Positions 38,270 through 47,700 of a stretch of DNA of 64,000 bases are shown piece after piece (positions within the stretch are counted from its first letter, which is position 1; each line of letters starts with the position of its first letter). The stretch is from Streptomyces altiplanensis. GTDB taxonomy: Bacteria > Actinomycetota > Actinomycetes > Streptomycetales > Streptomycetaceae. The stretch covers positions 1 to 64,000 of the forward strand of contig RHMC01000009.1 in the NCBI GenBank assembly GCA_003719395.1, written 5' to 3'. Under the pieces are notes generated by a model. That model was not told the DNA's origin. It searched no databases and worked only from the letters and a program-made list of their open reading frames with translations. Both the position numbers and the translations under genes were made by a program.

Positions 38270-39394
38270 TTACTTCAGCCCAAGCTTGTCGCAGGCGGCC
38301 TTGTACTTGGGGGTGCAGATCTCGGCGACCGTGTAGATGCCGTCGGCGAGGACGGTGTCCTTGATGTTGTCCTCGGTCAGCGAGACGACCGGCACGAGCA
38401 CGCTCGGGATGCCCTTGACGCTGGCGTTGTCGACGGTGTCCTTGGCGATGGAGTCGAGCTTCTCGCCCTTGGCCAGTGCGACGGCCATCTCGGCGGCGGC
38501 GGCCGCCTCGGGGGCGTACGGCTTGTAGACGCTCATGAACTGCTCACCGGCGACGATGCGCTGCACACCGGCGAGTTCGGCGTCCTGGCCGGTGACCGGC
38601 GGGAGCTTGGAGAGGCCGGCGCCCTTGAGGGCGGTGATGATGCCGCCCGCCATGCCGTCGTTGGCGGAGTAGACGCCGTCGATCTTGTCCTTGCCGAGCG
38701 CGGAGAGCGCGCCCTCCATGTTGGCGTTGGCGTTCTCCGGCTTCCACTCCTTGGTGTCGTACGACTTCCCGATCTTGACCTTGCCCTCGAGCTCGGCCAG
38801 CGCGCCCTTCTTGAAGAGCTTGGCGTTCGGGTCGGTGATGGCGCCGTTCATCATGACGATCTGGGCGTCCTTGGCCTTGTCGCCCAGCGCTTCGAGCAGG
38901 GCCTTGCCCTGGACGTGGCCGACCTCTTCGTTGTCGAAGGAGGTGTACGCGTCGATCGGGCCCTCGGCCAGGCGGTCGAAGGCGACGACCGGGATGCCCT
39001 CGTCCTTGGCCTTCTTCACGCCGTTGGCGACCGCCTTGGCGTCCACCGCGTCCAGGATCAGCACGTCGACCTTGTTGGTGATCATCGTGTCGATCTGCTG
39101 CGTCTGGACGGTGGCGTCCTGCTTGGCGTTGGCGTAGACGACCTCGCCCTTGCCGCCGGTCAGCTCGCTGATCTTCTTCTCGATCAGCGGCTTGTCGAAC
39201 TTCTCGTAACGCGCGGTCTGATTCTCCGGAAGCAGCAGGCCTATCTTGAGGGCGTCGGTCTTCTTTCCGCCCTCCGACTCCTTGGCTCCCCCTGCGGCGT
39301 TCCCGGACTCCTTGGCGCTGCCACAGGCGGCGAGGGAAACGGCCATCGCGGTGGCGGCCACGGCCACGGCGGCACGACGCATACGCGTGTTCAC
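38270..39394 (-). CDS. xylF: CUT2 sugar-binding lipoprotein, XylF-like
   Basis: 374 residues, intact. Signal peptide with lipobox SLAACG. The periplasmic-binding fold of the XylF/RbsB group is clear: LKIGLLLPENQTARYEKFDKP, VDVLILDAVDAKAVANGVKKA, GIPVVAFDRLAEGPIDAYTSF, and hinge region DGVYSANDGMAGGIITAL. The FDRL and DAYTSFDN segments are closer to xylose-binding XylF than to ribose-binding RbsB. First gene of the operon, downstream of rok7B7, with 121 bases of promoter region between. Confidence 0.9.
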   Translation of the reverse strand: MNTRMRRAAVAVAATAMAVSLAACGSAKESGNAAGGAKESEGGKKTDALKIGLLLPENQTARYEKFDKPLIEKKISELTGGKGEVVYANAKQDATVQTQQIDTMITNKVDVLILDAVDAKAVANGVKKAKDEGIPVVAFDRLAEGPIDAYTSFDNEEVGHVQGKALLEALGDKAKDAQIVMMNGAITDPNAKLFKKGALAELEGKVKIGKSYDTKEWKPENANANMEGALSALGKDKIDGVYSANDGMAGGIITALKGAGLSKLPPVTGQDAELAGVQRIVAGEQFMSVYKPYAPEAAAAAEMAVALAKGEKLDSIAKDTVDNASVKGIPSVLVPVVSLTEDNIKDTVLADGIYTVAEICTPKYKAACDKLGLK

Positions 39395-39515
39395 TTCAGA
39401 AACCTCCCTGACGAGGCCGCGTCGTTGCGGCCGAGGTGGCTGGAAGTCAACTCCGCCCGGATGGCAGCGTCAAGGAGTAAATCCTTAACGAGATGACAAC
39501 GGTGCCATTCGTTAT

Positions 39516-40715
39516 CTAAGTGAAGGCAGGTGCACTCGCGGGCAGGGCGCTGTCCAGAAGGGTCGAATCACCCATTTCATTGAGTACGAGCGCGAGCGCG
39601 CCCAGGACTTCGGACCGTCCGCCGAGCGCCCCCGGAAGCACCGAGAGCTGCCTGGCCGCACTCGGGATCGCGTACCGCGAGACCGAGTCGCGGATCGGCC
39701 CGAGCACCAGCTCACCGGCTTCCGCGAGGTCTCCGCCCAGTACCACCCGGCTGGGATTGAGCAGGTTGCAGAGGTTGGCCACCCCGCTGCCGATGTGGCG
39801 GCCCACGTCCCCGATCACCCGGCGGCAGCCCGGATCGCCCTCGCGCGCGAGCCGGACCACGCGCTCCATGGTCAGATCGTCGCCGTGGCTGGACTGCAGC
39901 AGCGGCAGGACATACCGGGCGGCCGTGAAGGTCTCCAGGCAGCCGCGGTTGCCGCAGCGGCAGACCGGGCCCGACTCGTCGAGCGTGATGTGCCCGATCT
40001 CGCCGGCCGTGCCGCCGGGCCCCCGGTAGATCTGGCCACTGATCACCAGACCGGCGCCGACACCGCTCGCGACCTTGATGTACGCCAGGTCCTTGACCCC
40101 GCGCCCGCTCCCCCAGACCAGCTCGCCGAGCGCGCCGAGGTTGGCGTCGTTGTCGACGTACACGGGCACGCCGAGGCGTCCGGCCAGCTCCTTGCTCGGG
40201 TTGATGCCCTTCCAGCCCGGCAGGATGGACGTCGAGCCGAGCGTGCCGGACTCCACGTCGATCGGACCCGGTACGCCCAGGCCGACGCCGATCACCTTGT
40301 CCTGGCTGAGGCCGCTCGCCGCGATCAGCCGCTTGACCAGCTGTTCCGCCCGGTCGAAGCCCTCGGCGGCCGAACCGTCGACGTCCAGCGGCTCGGCCTC
40401 CTCGGCGAGCACCTGGTGGGCGAGGTTGCCGACGGCGACGCGCAGGTGCGTATGGCCGAAATCGACGCCGATGACGATGCCGGCGTCGCCGCTGAGCGAG
40501 ACGCTGCGCGCCCGGCGGCCGCCCGCGGAGGTCGGGGTGACCTCGACGGTCCCGCCGTCCTTCAGCTCGCGCACGATATTGGACACCGTGGCTGCGGAGA
40601 GCCCTGTGCTCCTGGCGATCTCTGCCTGGGTGAGCGAACCTGCCATGCGCACGGCACGTACGACCCGCTCCAGGTTGGCCCGGTGCAGTGACGTCTGCGA
40701 CCCCGGAGTCTCCAT
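39516..40715 (-). CDS. rok7B7: ROK-family transcriptional regulator Rok7B7
   Basis: 399 residues, intact, ATG at 40715. Winged helix N-terminus: GSLTQAEIARSTGLSAATVSN. ROK sugar-kinase-like domain follows with GVDFGHTHLRVAVG (ATP-loop equivalent), DNDANLGALGELVWGSG and the zinc motif CRCGNRGCLET. Position between xylFGH and ngcEFG is that of S. coelicolor SCO6008 (Rok7B7), reported to influence carbon control, xylose uptake and antibiotic production. I infer it responds to xylose or a related sugar and controls one or both flanking operons. Confidence 0.9.
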   Translation of the reverse strand: METPGSQTSLHRANLERVVRAVRMAGSLTQAEIARSTGLSAATVSNIVRELKDGGTVEVTPTSAGGRRARSVSLSGDAGIVIGVDFGHTHLRVAVGNLAHQVLAEEAEPLDVDGSAAEGFDRAEQLVKRLIAASGLSQDKVIGVGLGVPGPIDVESGTLGSTSILPGWKGINPSKELAGRLGVPVYVDNDANLGALGELVWGSGRGVKDLAYIKVASGVGAGLVISGQIYRGPGGTAGEIGHITLDESGPVCRCGNRGCLETFTAARYVLPLLQSSHGDDLTMERVVRLAREGDPGCRRVIGDVGRHIGSGVANLCNLLNPSRVVLGGDLAEAGELVLGPIRDSVSRYAIPSAARQLSVLPGALGGRSEVLGALALVLNEMGDSTLLDSALPASAPAFT

Positions 40716-40812
40716 TGACTCTCCTCTTTCTCCAACATGTGAACTCTAAGATGAGCCTTTCGGCTTGCCCCCCGTCAAGACCTTGAGCGTGGCAGGAGCC
40801 GTGACGGAACGC

Positions 40813-40849
40813 CGAACCGCCCGTCGGCAGGATGCCGACGGGCGGTTCG
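40813..40849 (-). terminator. terminator of the ngcEFG operon
   Basis: Perfect 17-base-pair stem (40813-40829 with 40833-40849) around loop GGA, 30 bases beyond the ngcG stop on the minus strand. Confidence 0.9.
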
Positions 40850-40878
40850 TACACGGACGGGGGCGGGTCCCCGCGGCG

Positions 40879-41805
40879 CTATTTCAGGGCGCCCGCGGTC
40901 AGGCCCGAGACGACTTGGCGCTGGAAGACGATGTACGCCGCCAGAACCGGCAGCATCGCCATCACCAGGCCGGCGAAGAGCCCCGACCAGTCGCCCTTGT
41001 AGCCCTGGCTGGTCGCGAGCTCGACCAGCCCCTGGGAGAGCACCCGGTTGTCCGGGTTGTTGTTGAGCACCGTCGGCAGCATGTACTGGTTCCACTGTCC
41101 CAGGAAGTTGAAGATGCCGACGCTGATGAGGCCGGGCTTGGCCATCGGCAGCATCACCTGGAAGAAGATCCTGGTGTGCGAGGCGCCGTCGATCATCGCC
41201 GCTTCCGCCACCGAGGTCGGCAGCGTACGGAAGAAGGAGGTGAGGAAGAAGACGGTGAAGGGCAGCGAGTACGCGATGTAGACGAGGATCAGGCCCGGCA
41301 GCGTCTCCAGCATCCCCATGTTCTTCAGTACGTAGAACAGCGGCACCAGGGCCAGCATGATCGGGAAGCTCATTCCTCCGACGAAGAGGAAGTAGATGAA
41401 GCGGTTCCCGGGGAAGTCGAAGCGCGCGAGGACGTACGCCGCCATGGAACCCAGCAGCAGCGTGCCGATGAGCGAGCCGCCGACCACGAGGATGGTGTTG
41501 AAGAAGTAGTCGCTCATGTGCGCTTCGGACCAGGCCCGCGACCAGTTCTCGAAGTGCAGCCTGTCCGGCAGCGAGAACGGCGACTCGAAGATCGACGCGT
41601 CGTCCTTGAAGGACGTCATCACGGCCCAGAGCAGCGGCATGACGACCATGAAGGCCCAGAGGACGAGGACGCCGTGCGAGAAGACGTTGAGCGCGCTGCC
41701 GGTGACGTCCTTCTTCGGCTTCGCCGGGGCCGGGGCGCCCGCCTTCTCCGGGGAGGGCGGGCGGCCTTCGGTGACGCCTGCGGGCGGGGTGTCAGTGGTC
41801 TTCAT
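40879..41805 (-). CDS. ngcG: sugar ABC permease NgcG (N-acetylglucosamine/chitobiose type)
   Basis: 308 residues, intact, MalG-like CUT1 permease. Pro/Ala-rich N-tail, six helices, EAA loop EAAMIDGASHTRIFFQVMLP coupling to the shared ATPase (MsiK, encoded elsewhere). ATG overlaps the ngcF stop (41805). The C-terminus FQRQVVSGLTAGALK is typical. No ATPase lies in the operon, as is usual for MsiK-driven transporters. Assignment to Ngc rests on the rok7B7 synteny (SCO6005-6007 in S. coelicolor, from memory). Confidence 0.88.
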   Translation of the reverse strand: MKTTDTPPAGVTEGRPPSPEKAGAPAPAKPKKDVTGSALNVFSHGVLVLWAFMVVMPLLWAVMTSFKDDASIFESPFSLPDRLHFENWSRAWSEAHMSDYFFNTILVVGGSLIGTLLLGSMAAYVLARFDFPGNRFIYFLFVGGMSFPIMLALVPLFYVLKNMGMLETLPGLILVYIAYSLPFTVFFLTSFFRTLPTSVAEAAMIDGASHTRIFFQVMLPMAKPGLISVGIFNFLGQWNQYMLPTVLNNNPDNRVLSQGLVELATSQGYKGDWSGLFAGLVMAMLPVLAAYIVFQRQVVSGLTAGALK

Positions 41806-42815
41806 CAGAACTCCAGCCGCTCACGCCGGCCCACTCGCATGACCAGGGCCGCAAGAGCCAGGGTGATGACGAGCAGGGCCACACCGATCGTTGTCGCATA
41901 GCCTGCCTGGCCGTCCCGGAACGCCGTCTGGTAGACGTACAGCACCAGGACGGTCGTCGAGTAGTCGGGGCCGCCGGGGCCCACGGTCATGATCTGGACG
42001 ACCGCGAAGGACTCCGCGCCCAGGGCGAGGATTCCCATGTAGACCCAGCCCGACTGCACGGTGTCCCAGAGCAGCGGAATGGTGATTTTGAAGAATGTGG
42101 TGATCCGGCTCGCGCCGTCCAGCAGCGCCGCCTCGTAGAAGTCCTTGGGAATGGACGCCATGCCCGCCGAGAAGAGCACCACGAAGAACCCCACGGTGGA
42201 CCAGACGAGCACCGCCATGACCGCCCAGAGCGCGGTGTCCGGGTCTCCCAGCCACTGCGGCTGCACGCTGTCGAGGCCGATGGCCCTCAGCAGCCCGTTG
42301 ATCGCGCCCTCGTTCGGGTTGTACGCGAAGGCGAAGAGGACGGCGACGATGGCGATCGACAGCACCTGCGGGAAGAAGTACGCGATCTTGTAGAAGCCCG
42401 AGCCCCGGACTCCCGCGATCGCGGCGCCCTTCCGGCGCCGTCCGCCGACATTGAGCATGAAGGCGAAGAAGAGCGCGAGGCCGAGCGTCACCAGCGGCAG
42501 CAACAGTGCGAAGAGCAGGCTGTGCCCCAGTGAATCCCAGAAGATCTGGTCTTCCAGCATCCGGCTGTAGTTGTCGAAGCCGACCATCTTGAAGTCCGGG
42601 CTCAGGCCGGTCCAGTCCGTGAACGAATAGTAGATGGACTGGATGAACGGCCAGATGACGAAGATTGCGTACAACGCCAACGGAGCCGCCAAAAACCCCA
42701 CGATGAACCGGTACTTGCCGTGTTGCATGGTTACCGACCCCGATCTTCCGGCGTGTGCCGCCGCTGGTTCTGCGATCTCCCGGGGGCCCGCCCCCGGGGC
42801 CCCCGGGTTGCTCAC
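41805..42815 (-). CDS. ngcF: sugar ABC permease NgcF
   Basis: 336 residues, intact, MalF-like. GTG start at 42815 overlaps the ngcE stop. YSFTDWTGLSPDFKMVGFDNY is the usual periplasmic loop after helix 1 and EAALLDGASRITTFFKITIPL the EAA loop. Forms the membrane channel with NgcG for chitin-derived sugars. Translation is coupled to both neighbours by 4- and 1-base overlaps. Confidence 0.88.
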   Translation of the reverse strand: MSNPGAPGAGPREIAEPAAAHAGRSGSVTMQHGKYRFIVGFLAAPLALYAIFVIWPFIQSIYYSFTDWTGLSPDFKMVGFDNYSRMLEDQIFWDSLGHSLLFALLLPLVTLGLALFFAFMLNVGGRRRKGAAIAGVRGSGFYKIAYFFPQVLSIAIVAVLFAFAYNPNEGAINGLLRAIGLDSVQPQWLGDPDTALWAVMAVLVWSTVGFFVVLFSAGMASIPKDFYEAALLDGASRITTFFKITIPLLWDTVQSGWVYMGILALGAESFAVVQIMTVGPGGPDYSTTVLVLYVYQTAFRDGQAGYATTIGVALLVITLALAALVMRVGRRERLEF

Positions 42816-44256
42816 TGATGCTTGTAGTGCTTGATGGACTGGTCCTTGGCCGCCGCGTCGGCGAAGCCCTGGATCTTCTTGATGGTCTCGGCCGGGGTCG
42901 CTCGGCGGCCATCATCTCGCCCAGACCGGCGACACCGATCTGCTCCTTCTGGAGCTTCACGTACCAGTCCTGGAGGCGCGGGTTGACCACGTTCTCGCCG
43001 GCCTTCTCCAGGGCGGCGCTGGCGGACTTCAGACCCGGGGTCAGCTCGATGCCCTCGGTGCCGCCGTTGAGCGCGGTCAGGGACTTCACGCTCTCGGTGA
43101 AGTTCTTCGACGACGCCTCGCTGAGCATGATGCGCAGCTGCTCCATGCCGCCATCGGGGTTCTTCGCCGACTTCGGGACGATGAACGGCTCGCCGCCGGA
43201 GGCCCAGATGGTGCCGAACGGCAGCTTGTCCGAGCTGTCGAGGCCGGAGGGCGCGCCCACGGCGAGCTTGAAGTCGGCCGGCATCGTCTTGGCCGCCTCG
43301 TTCTCCACCCACGAACCGTTCGGGATGAAGAGCGCCTTGCCCTGGGTCCAGGCGGTCTGCGACTGGATGTGGTCGATGCCCGGGGTGCCCTTGAGGATGT
43401 AGCCCTTCTTGAAGAGCTCGTAGTACGCCTCGAACGCGGCCTTCACGGCCGGGTCGGACCAGGCGTTCGGCTCCAGGTTGTCGATCTTGTCGAGGACCTC
43501 GCGGCCACCGATCTTCGCGATGAACGGGTAGAGCGAGAACGGCAGGTAGTACGGGTGCTTGCCCGCGTACGTCCAGCCCGCGATGCCCTTCTTCTTCGCC
43601 TTGGCGCAGAGGGCGAGCATGTCGTCCCAGTTCTCCGGGTACGTCGCGTCGAGCTTCTCCAGCGCCGTCTCGGAGTACCAGACGCCGTAGACCGTGTACG
43701 CGTAGTACATGATCCAGACCGGGTCGCCGTCGAACTGGCCCATCTCGACGATGCCGGGCCGCAGCGTCTCGCGGACCGTCTTGCTCGGGTCGTCGATGGA
43801 GGCGGCGTCCAGCAGCGGCGTGAGGTCGGTGAGCTGCTTCTTGCCGACGAGGACACCCATGTCCATCTGTTCGGCGCCCGAGTTGTCGATCAGGTCCGGG
43901 GGCGTTCCGCCGTTGAACCTCGGCTGCAGCTGCGACCTGATCTTCTGCGTCGAGGAGAACTTGACCTCCGCCTTCGGGTAGGTCTTCTCGTAGACGGCCT
44001 TGGCGTCCTCGGCGTACTTCGTTCCGAATCCACCGTCGAAGATGACGATTTCGAGCGGCGCGCTCTCATTGACACCCAGCGGGTTCTTCTCGGTCTTCTT
44101 GCCCTTTTCGACCTTCTCGTCGCCGCCGCTGTCGCCGCTCGCGCAGGCGGACAGGAAGCTCATCGTCGGAACGGTGATCAGGCCGAGTGCGGCAGACCGC
44201 TTGATCAGATCGCGACGGCCAAGGCCCTCATTGTTGTGGGCGGAGGTGGATCCCAT
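42812..44256 (-). CDS. ngcE: sugar-binding lipoprotein NgcE (frameshifted near the end)
   Basis: About 482 residues from the ATG at 44256 (GAGGA 7 bases upstream). Tat-like GRRDLIKRSAALG and lipobox FLSACA make it an exported lipoprotein. CUT1 binding-protein features: LEIVIFDGGFGTKYAEDAKAV, GTPPDLIDNSGAEQMDMGVL, DPVWIMYYAYTVYGVWYSETA. A lost base near 42900 hides the C-terminus, ETIKKIQGFADAAAKDQS and KHYKHQ in the correct frame. NgcE of S. coelicolor binds chitin oligosaccharides; here the ligand is inferred. A DasR-like site lies about 215 bases upstream. Confidence 0.88.
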
Positions 44257-44471
44257 GCTCAAGTCCTCGCCTTCTCCAGGACTCAGGCGGTGTACCGGTC
44301 GCCCGTACTTATTTCGCCTAGGCGAAGGGCCCCGCCACCGCAGTCAAATGACGCTGGGTCGTGCTGAGTTGCAGAAGGTACGGACATAGCGTTCGGCAAC
44401 CGCCGCAGCAGCTTCCCCCACCGGTCCCCGTCCCCCTGGCCCGCGGCCGCGAAACGGCGTTGCAGACGCCG

Positions 44472-44487
44472 ACAGGTATAGTCCACT
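44472..44487. promoter_or_regulatory. possible DasR site (dre) in the ngcE/GH92 divergent promoter
   Basis: On the minus strand AGTGGACTATACCTGT matches the dre consensus AGTGGTCTAGACCACT at 12 of 16 positions. DasR is the GlcNAc-responsive GntR repressor of chitin uptake in Streptomyces, fitting ngcE. The match is imperfect, so the call is tentative. Confidence 0.45.
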
Positions 44488-44687
44488 TCACATCAACTGG
44501 GCAAGATCGAAAGCAAGTTTGGACGGCAGTCTTTCCCTAGTTGAGACCTCACGGATACGTGGGGCGCGCACGCAGTCGTCCGCGCGACCGCGCGGACACG
44601 GCGCACCTCCTTCACCTCCCCTTTCACTTGCAACACCCTTGACACCATCGGCGACTTGGCTCCCTACTGGGTCTCAGGCACTGCCCA

Positions 44688-44701
44688 TGACAACGTTGTC
44701 C
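44688..44701. promoter_or_regulatory. LacI-type operator palindrome before the GH92 gene
   Basis: TGACAACGTTGTCC contains a perfect 12-base palindrome GACAACGTTGTC with the central CG typical of LacI/GalR-family operators. It lies 21 bases upstream of the GH92 ATG, between promoter and ribosome site, a repressing position. No LacI gene is in the window. Confidence 0.6.
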
Positions 44702-44721
44702 AAGGGGAGGAAAAGTCCGGG

Positions 44722-47700
44722 ATGCAGCACACACCTCGGTACGCACCACGCCATACGGCGGCCGCCGTCGCGGCGACCGCCCTGCTGCTGGTCGCCACGG
44801 CCCCTTCCGCGGCCGTCGCCCAGCCCGCCCCACCGCAGGAGCAGGAGCGCAGGTTCAGCTCCTCCTTCGAGACCGGCGAGCCCGAGCCGGACTGGCGCAA
44901 CACCGTAGAAACCGGACCCGGTGGCGAGAAGCGCTCCTCGGGGGTCGACGGCGGATACAGTGCCGGGATTCCGGGCAATGTGACCGACCGCGTCGTCGAA
45001 CTGCGCGCCAGTGGTGAGAACGCCGGCGGCGGAGAGGTCAAGGAGAACCTCGTCGACGTCCAGTCCGCCACCAAGTGGCTGGCCTTCGAGCCGACCGCCT
45101 GGGTCGAGTTCGATCTGGACGAACCGGCCAGGATCGTGACATACGCCCTTACTTCGGCCAACGATCACGCGGAGCGCGACCCGAAGGACTGGACGCTCAA
45201 GGGGTCCGCCGACGGCGAGGAGTGGAAGGTCCTGGACACCCGCGAGGGACAGGCCTTCGCGAAACGCTTCGAGACGAAGACCTACGCTTTCGAGAACGGC
45301 ACGGCCTACGCGCACTACCGTCTCGAAATCACCCGCAACAACGGCGCCTCGGACGCCGTCCAGCTCGCGGACGTTCAGTTCTCGAACGGTGACGCCTCCG
45401 CGCCCGCCCCGGACGACATGCGCAGCCAGGTCGACCGCGGGCCCTCGGGCTCCCCCACCGCCAAGGCGGGCGCGGGCTTCACGGGAAAGCGGGCGCTGCG
45501 GTACGCCGGCACGCACAAGCCGCAGGGCCGGGCGTACTCGTACAACAAGGTCTTCGACGTCGACACGCGTGTCACGCGGGACACCGAGCTGTCGTACCGG
45601 GTCTTCCCCTCCCTCCCGGAGACCGACCTCAACTACCCCGCCACCCACGTGTCGGTCGACCTGGCCTTCACGGACGGCACCTATCTGAGTGATCTGCGCG
45701 CCGTCGACCAGCACGGCGCGGTCATGTCCCCGCAGGGCCAGGGCGCCTCCAAGACGCTGTACGTCAACCAGTGGAACCACAAGGCCTCGCGGATCGGCGC
45801 GGTCGCGGCCGGCAAGACCGTCGACCGGGTGCTGGTGGCGTACGACTCCCCGAAGGGGCCGGCGAAGTTCAGCGGCTGGGTCGACGACATCACCATCGCC
45901 CCCAAGGCGCCGGAGAGGCGTTTCGCCCACCTCTCCGACTACGTGTCGACCACCCGCGGCACCCATTCCAGCGGCGCCTTCTCGCGCGGCAACAACATCC
46001 CCGCCACCGCGGTCCCGCACGGCTTCAACTTCTGGACGCCGGTGACCAACGCGGCCTCCACCAGCTGGCTCTACGACTACGCCCGCGGCAACAACAGCGA
46101 CAACCTCCCCACCATCCAGGCGTTCAGCGCGAGCCACGAGCCGAGTCCGTGGATGGGCGACCGCCAGACGTTCCAGCTGATGCCGTCCGCCGTCGCGGGC
46201 ACCCCGGACGCCGCCCGCAAGGCCCGCGCCCTGCCCTTCCGTCACGAGAAGGAGACGGCCAAGGCGCACGAGTACGGCGTCACCTTCGAGAACGGCCTGA
46301 AGGCCGAGATGACGCCGACCGACCACGCGGCGATGATGCGGTTCACCTATCCCGGTGACGACGCGAGCGTCATCTTCGACAACGTGTCGAACGACGGCGG
46401 CCTCACCCTCGACCCGGCGACCCGCTCCTTCACCGGCTTCTCGGACGTCAAGAGCGGCCTGTCCACCGGCGCCACCAGACTCTTCGTGTACGGCGTCTTC
46501 GACGCACCGGTCACCTCGGGCGGCAAGCTCAGCGGCGGCGGGGGCGACGACGTCACCGGTTATCTCCGCTTCGAGCCGGGCGACGACCGCCGGGTGACGC
46601 TGCGCCTGGCGACTTCGCTCATCAGCGTGGACCAGGCGAAGAAGAACCTCGCCGACGAGATCCCGGCGGGCACCCGCTTCGAGCACGTCAAGGACCGGGC
46701 GCAGAAAGCCTGGGACGACGTCCTCGGCCGCGTCGAGGTCGAGGGCGCGAGCCGCGACCAGCTGACGACCCTCTACTCCAGCCTCTACCGGCTGTACCTG
46801 TATCCGAACTCCGGCTTCGAGAACACCGGCACCAAGGCCCGCCCCAGGCAGCAGTACGCCAGCCCCTTCTCGAAGCAGACCGGACCGGACACCCCGACCC
46901 GCACCGGCGCGAAGATCGTCGACGGCGAGGTGTACGTCAACAACGGCTTCTGGGACACCTACCGGACGACCTGGCCGGCGTACTCCTTCCTCACCCCCAA
47001 GAAGGCCGGCAAGCTCGTCGACGGCTTCGTCCAGCAGTACAAGGACGGTGGCTGGATCTCCCGCTGGTCGTCCCCCGGTTACGCCGACCTGATGACCGGC
47101 ACCTCCTCCGACGTGGCCTTCGCCGACGCGTACGTCAAGGGCGTCGGTTTCGACGCCGAGGCGGCGTACGAGGCGGCCCTCAAGAACGCCACCGTCGTAC
47201 CGCCCTCCTCGGGCGTGGGCCGCAAGGGCATGGAGACCTCCCCCTTCCTGGGCTACGCCTCCACCAGGACCCACGAGGGTCTCTCCTGGTCCCTGGAGGG
47301 CTACCTCAACGACTACGGCCTCGCGAAGATGGGCGAGAAGCTCTACGCGAAGACGAAGAAGGCGCGTTACAAGGAGGAGTCGGAGTACTTCCTGAACCGC
47401 GCCCGCAACTACGTCAAGCTCTTCGACGGCAAGGCCGGCTTCTTCCAGGGCCGCGACCTCAAGGGCGACTGGCGGGTCCCGTCCGAGCAGTACGACCCGC
47501 GCGTGTGGGGGTACGACTACACCGAGACCAACGGCTGGGGCTACGCCTTCACCGCGCCCCAGGACTCCCGCGGCCTCGCCAACCTCTACGGCGGCCGCGC
47601 CGGCCTCGGCGACAAGCTCGACCGCTACTTCTCCACCCCGGAGACGGCGGCCCCCGAGTTCACCGGCTCGTACGGCGGCGTCATCCACGAGATGACGGAG

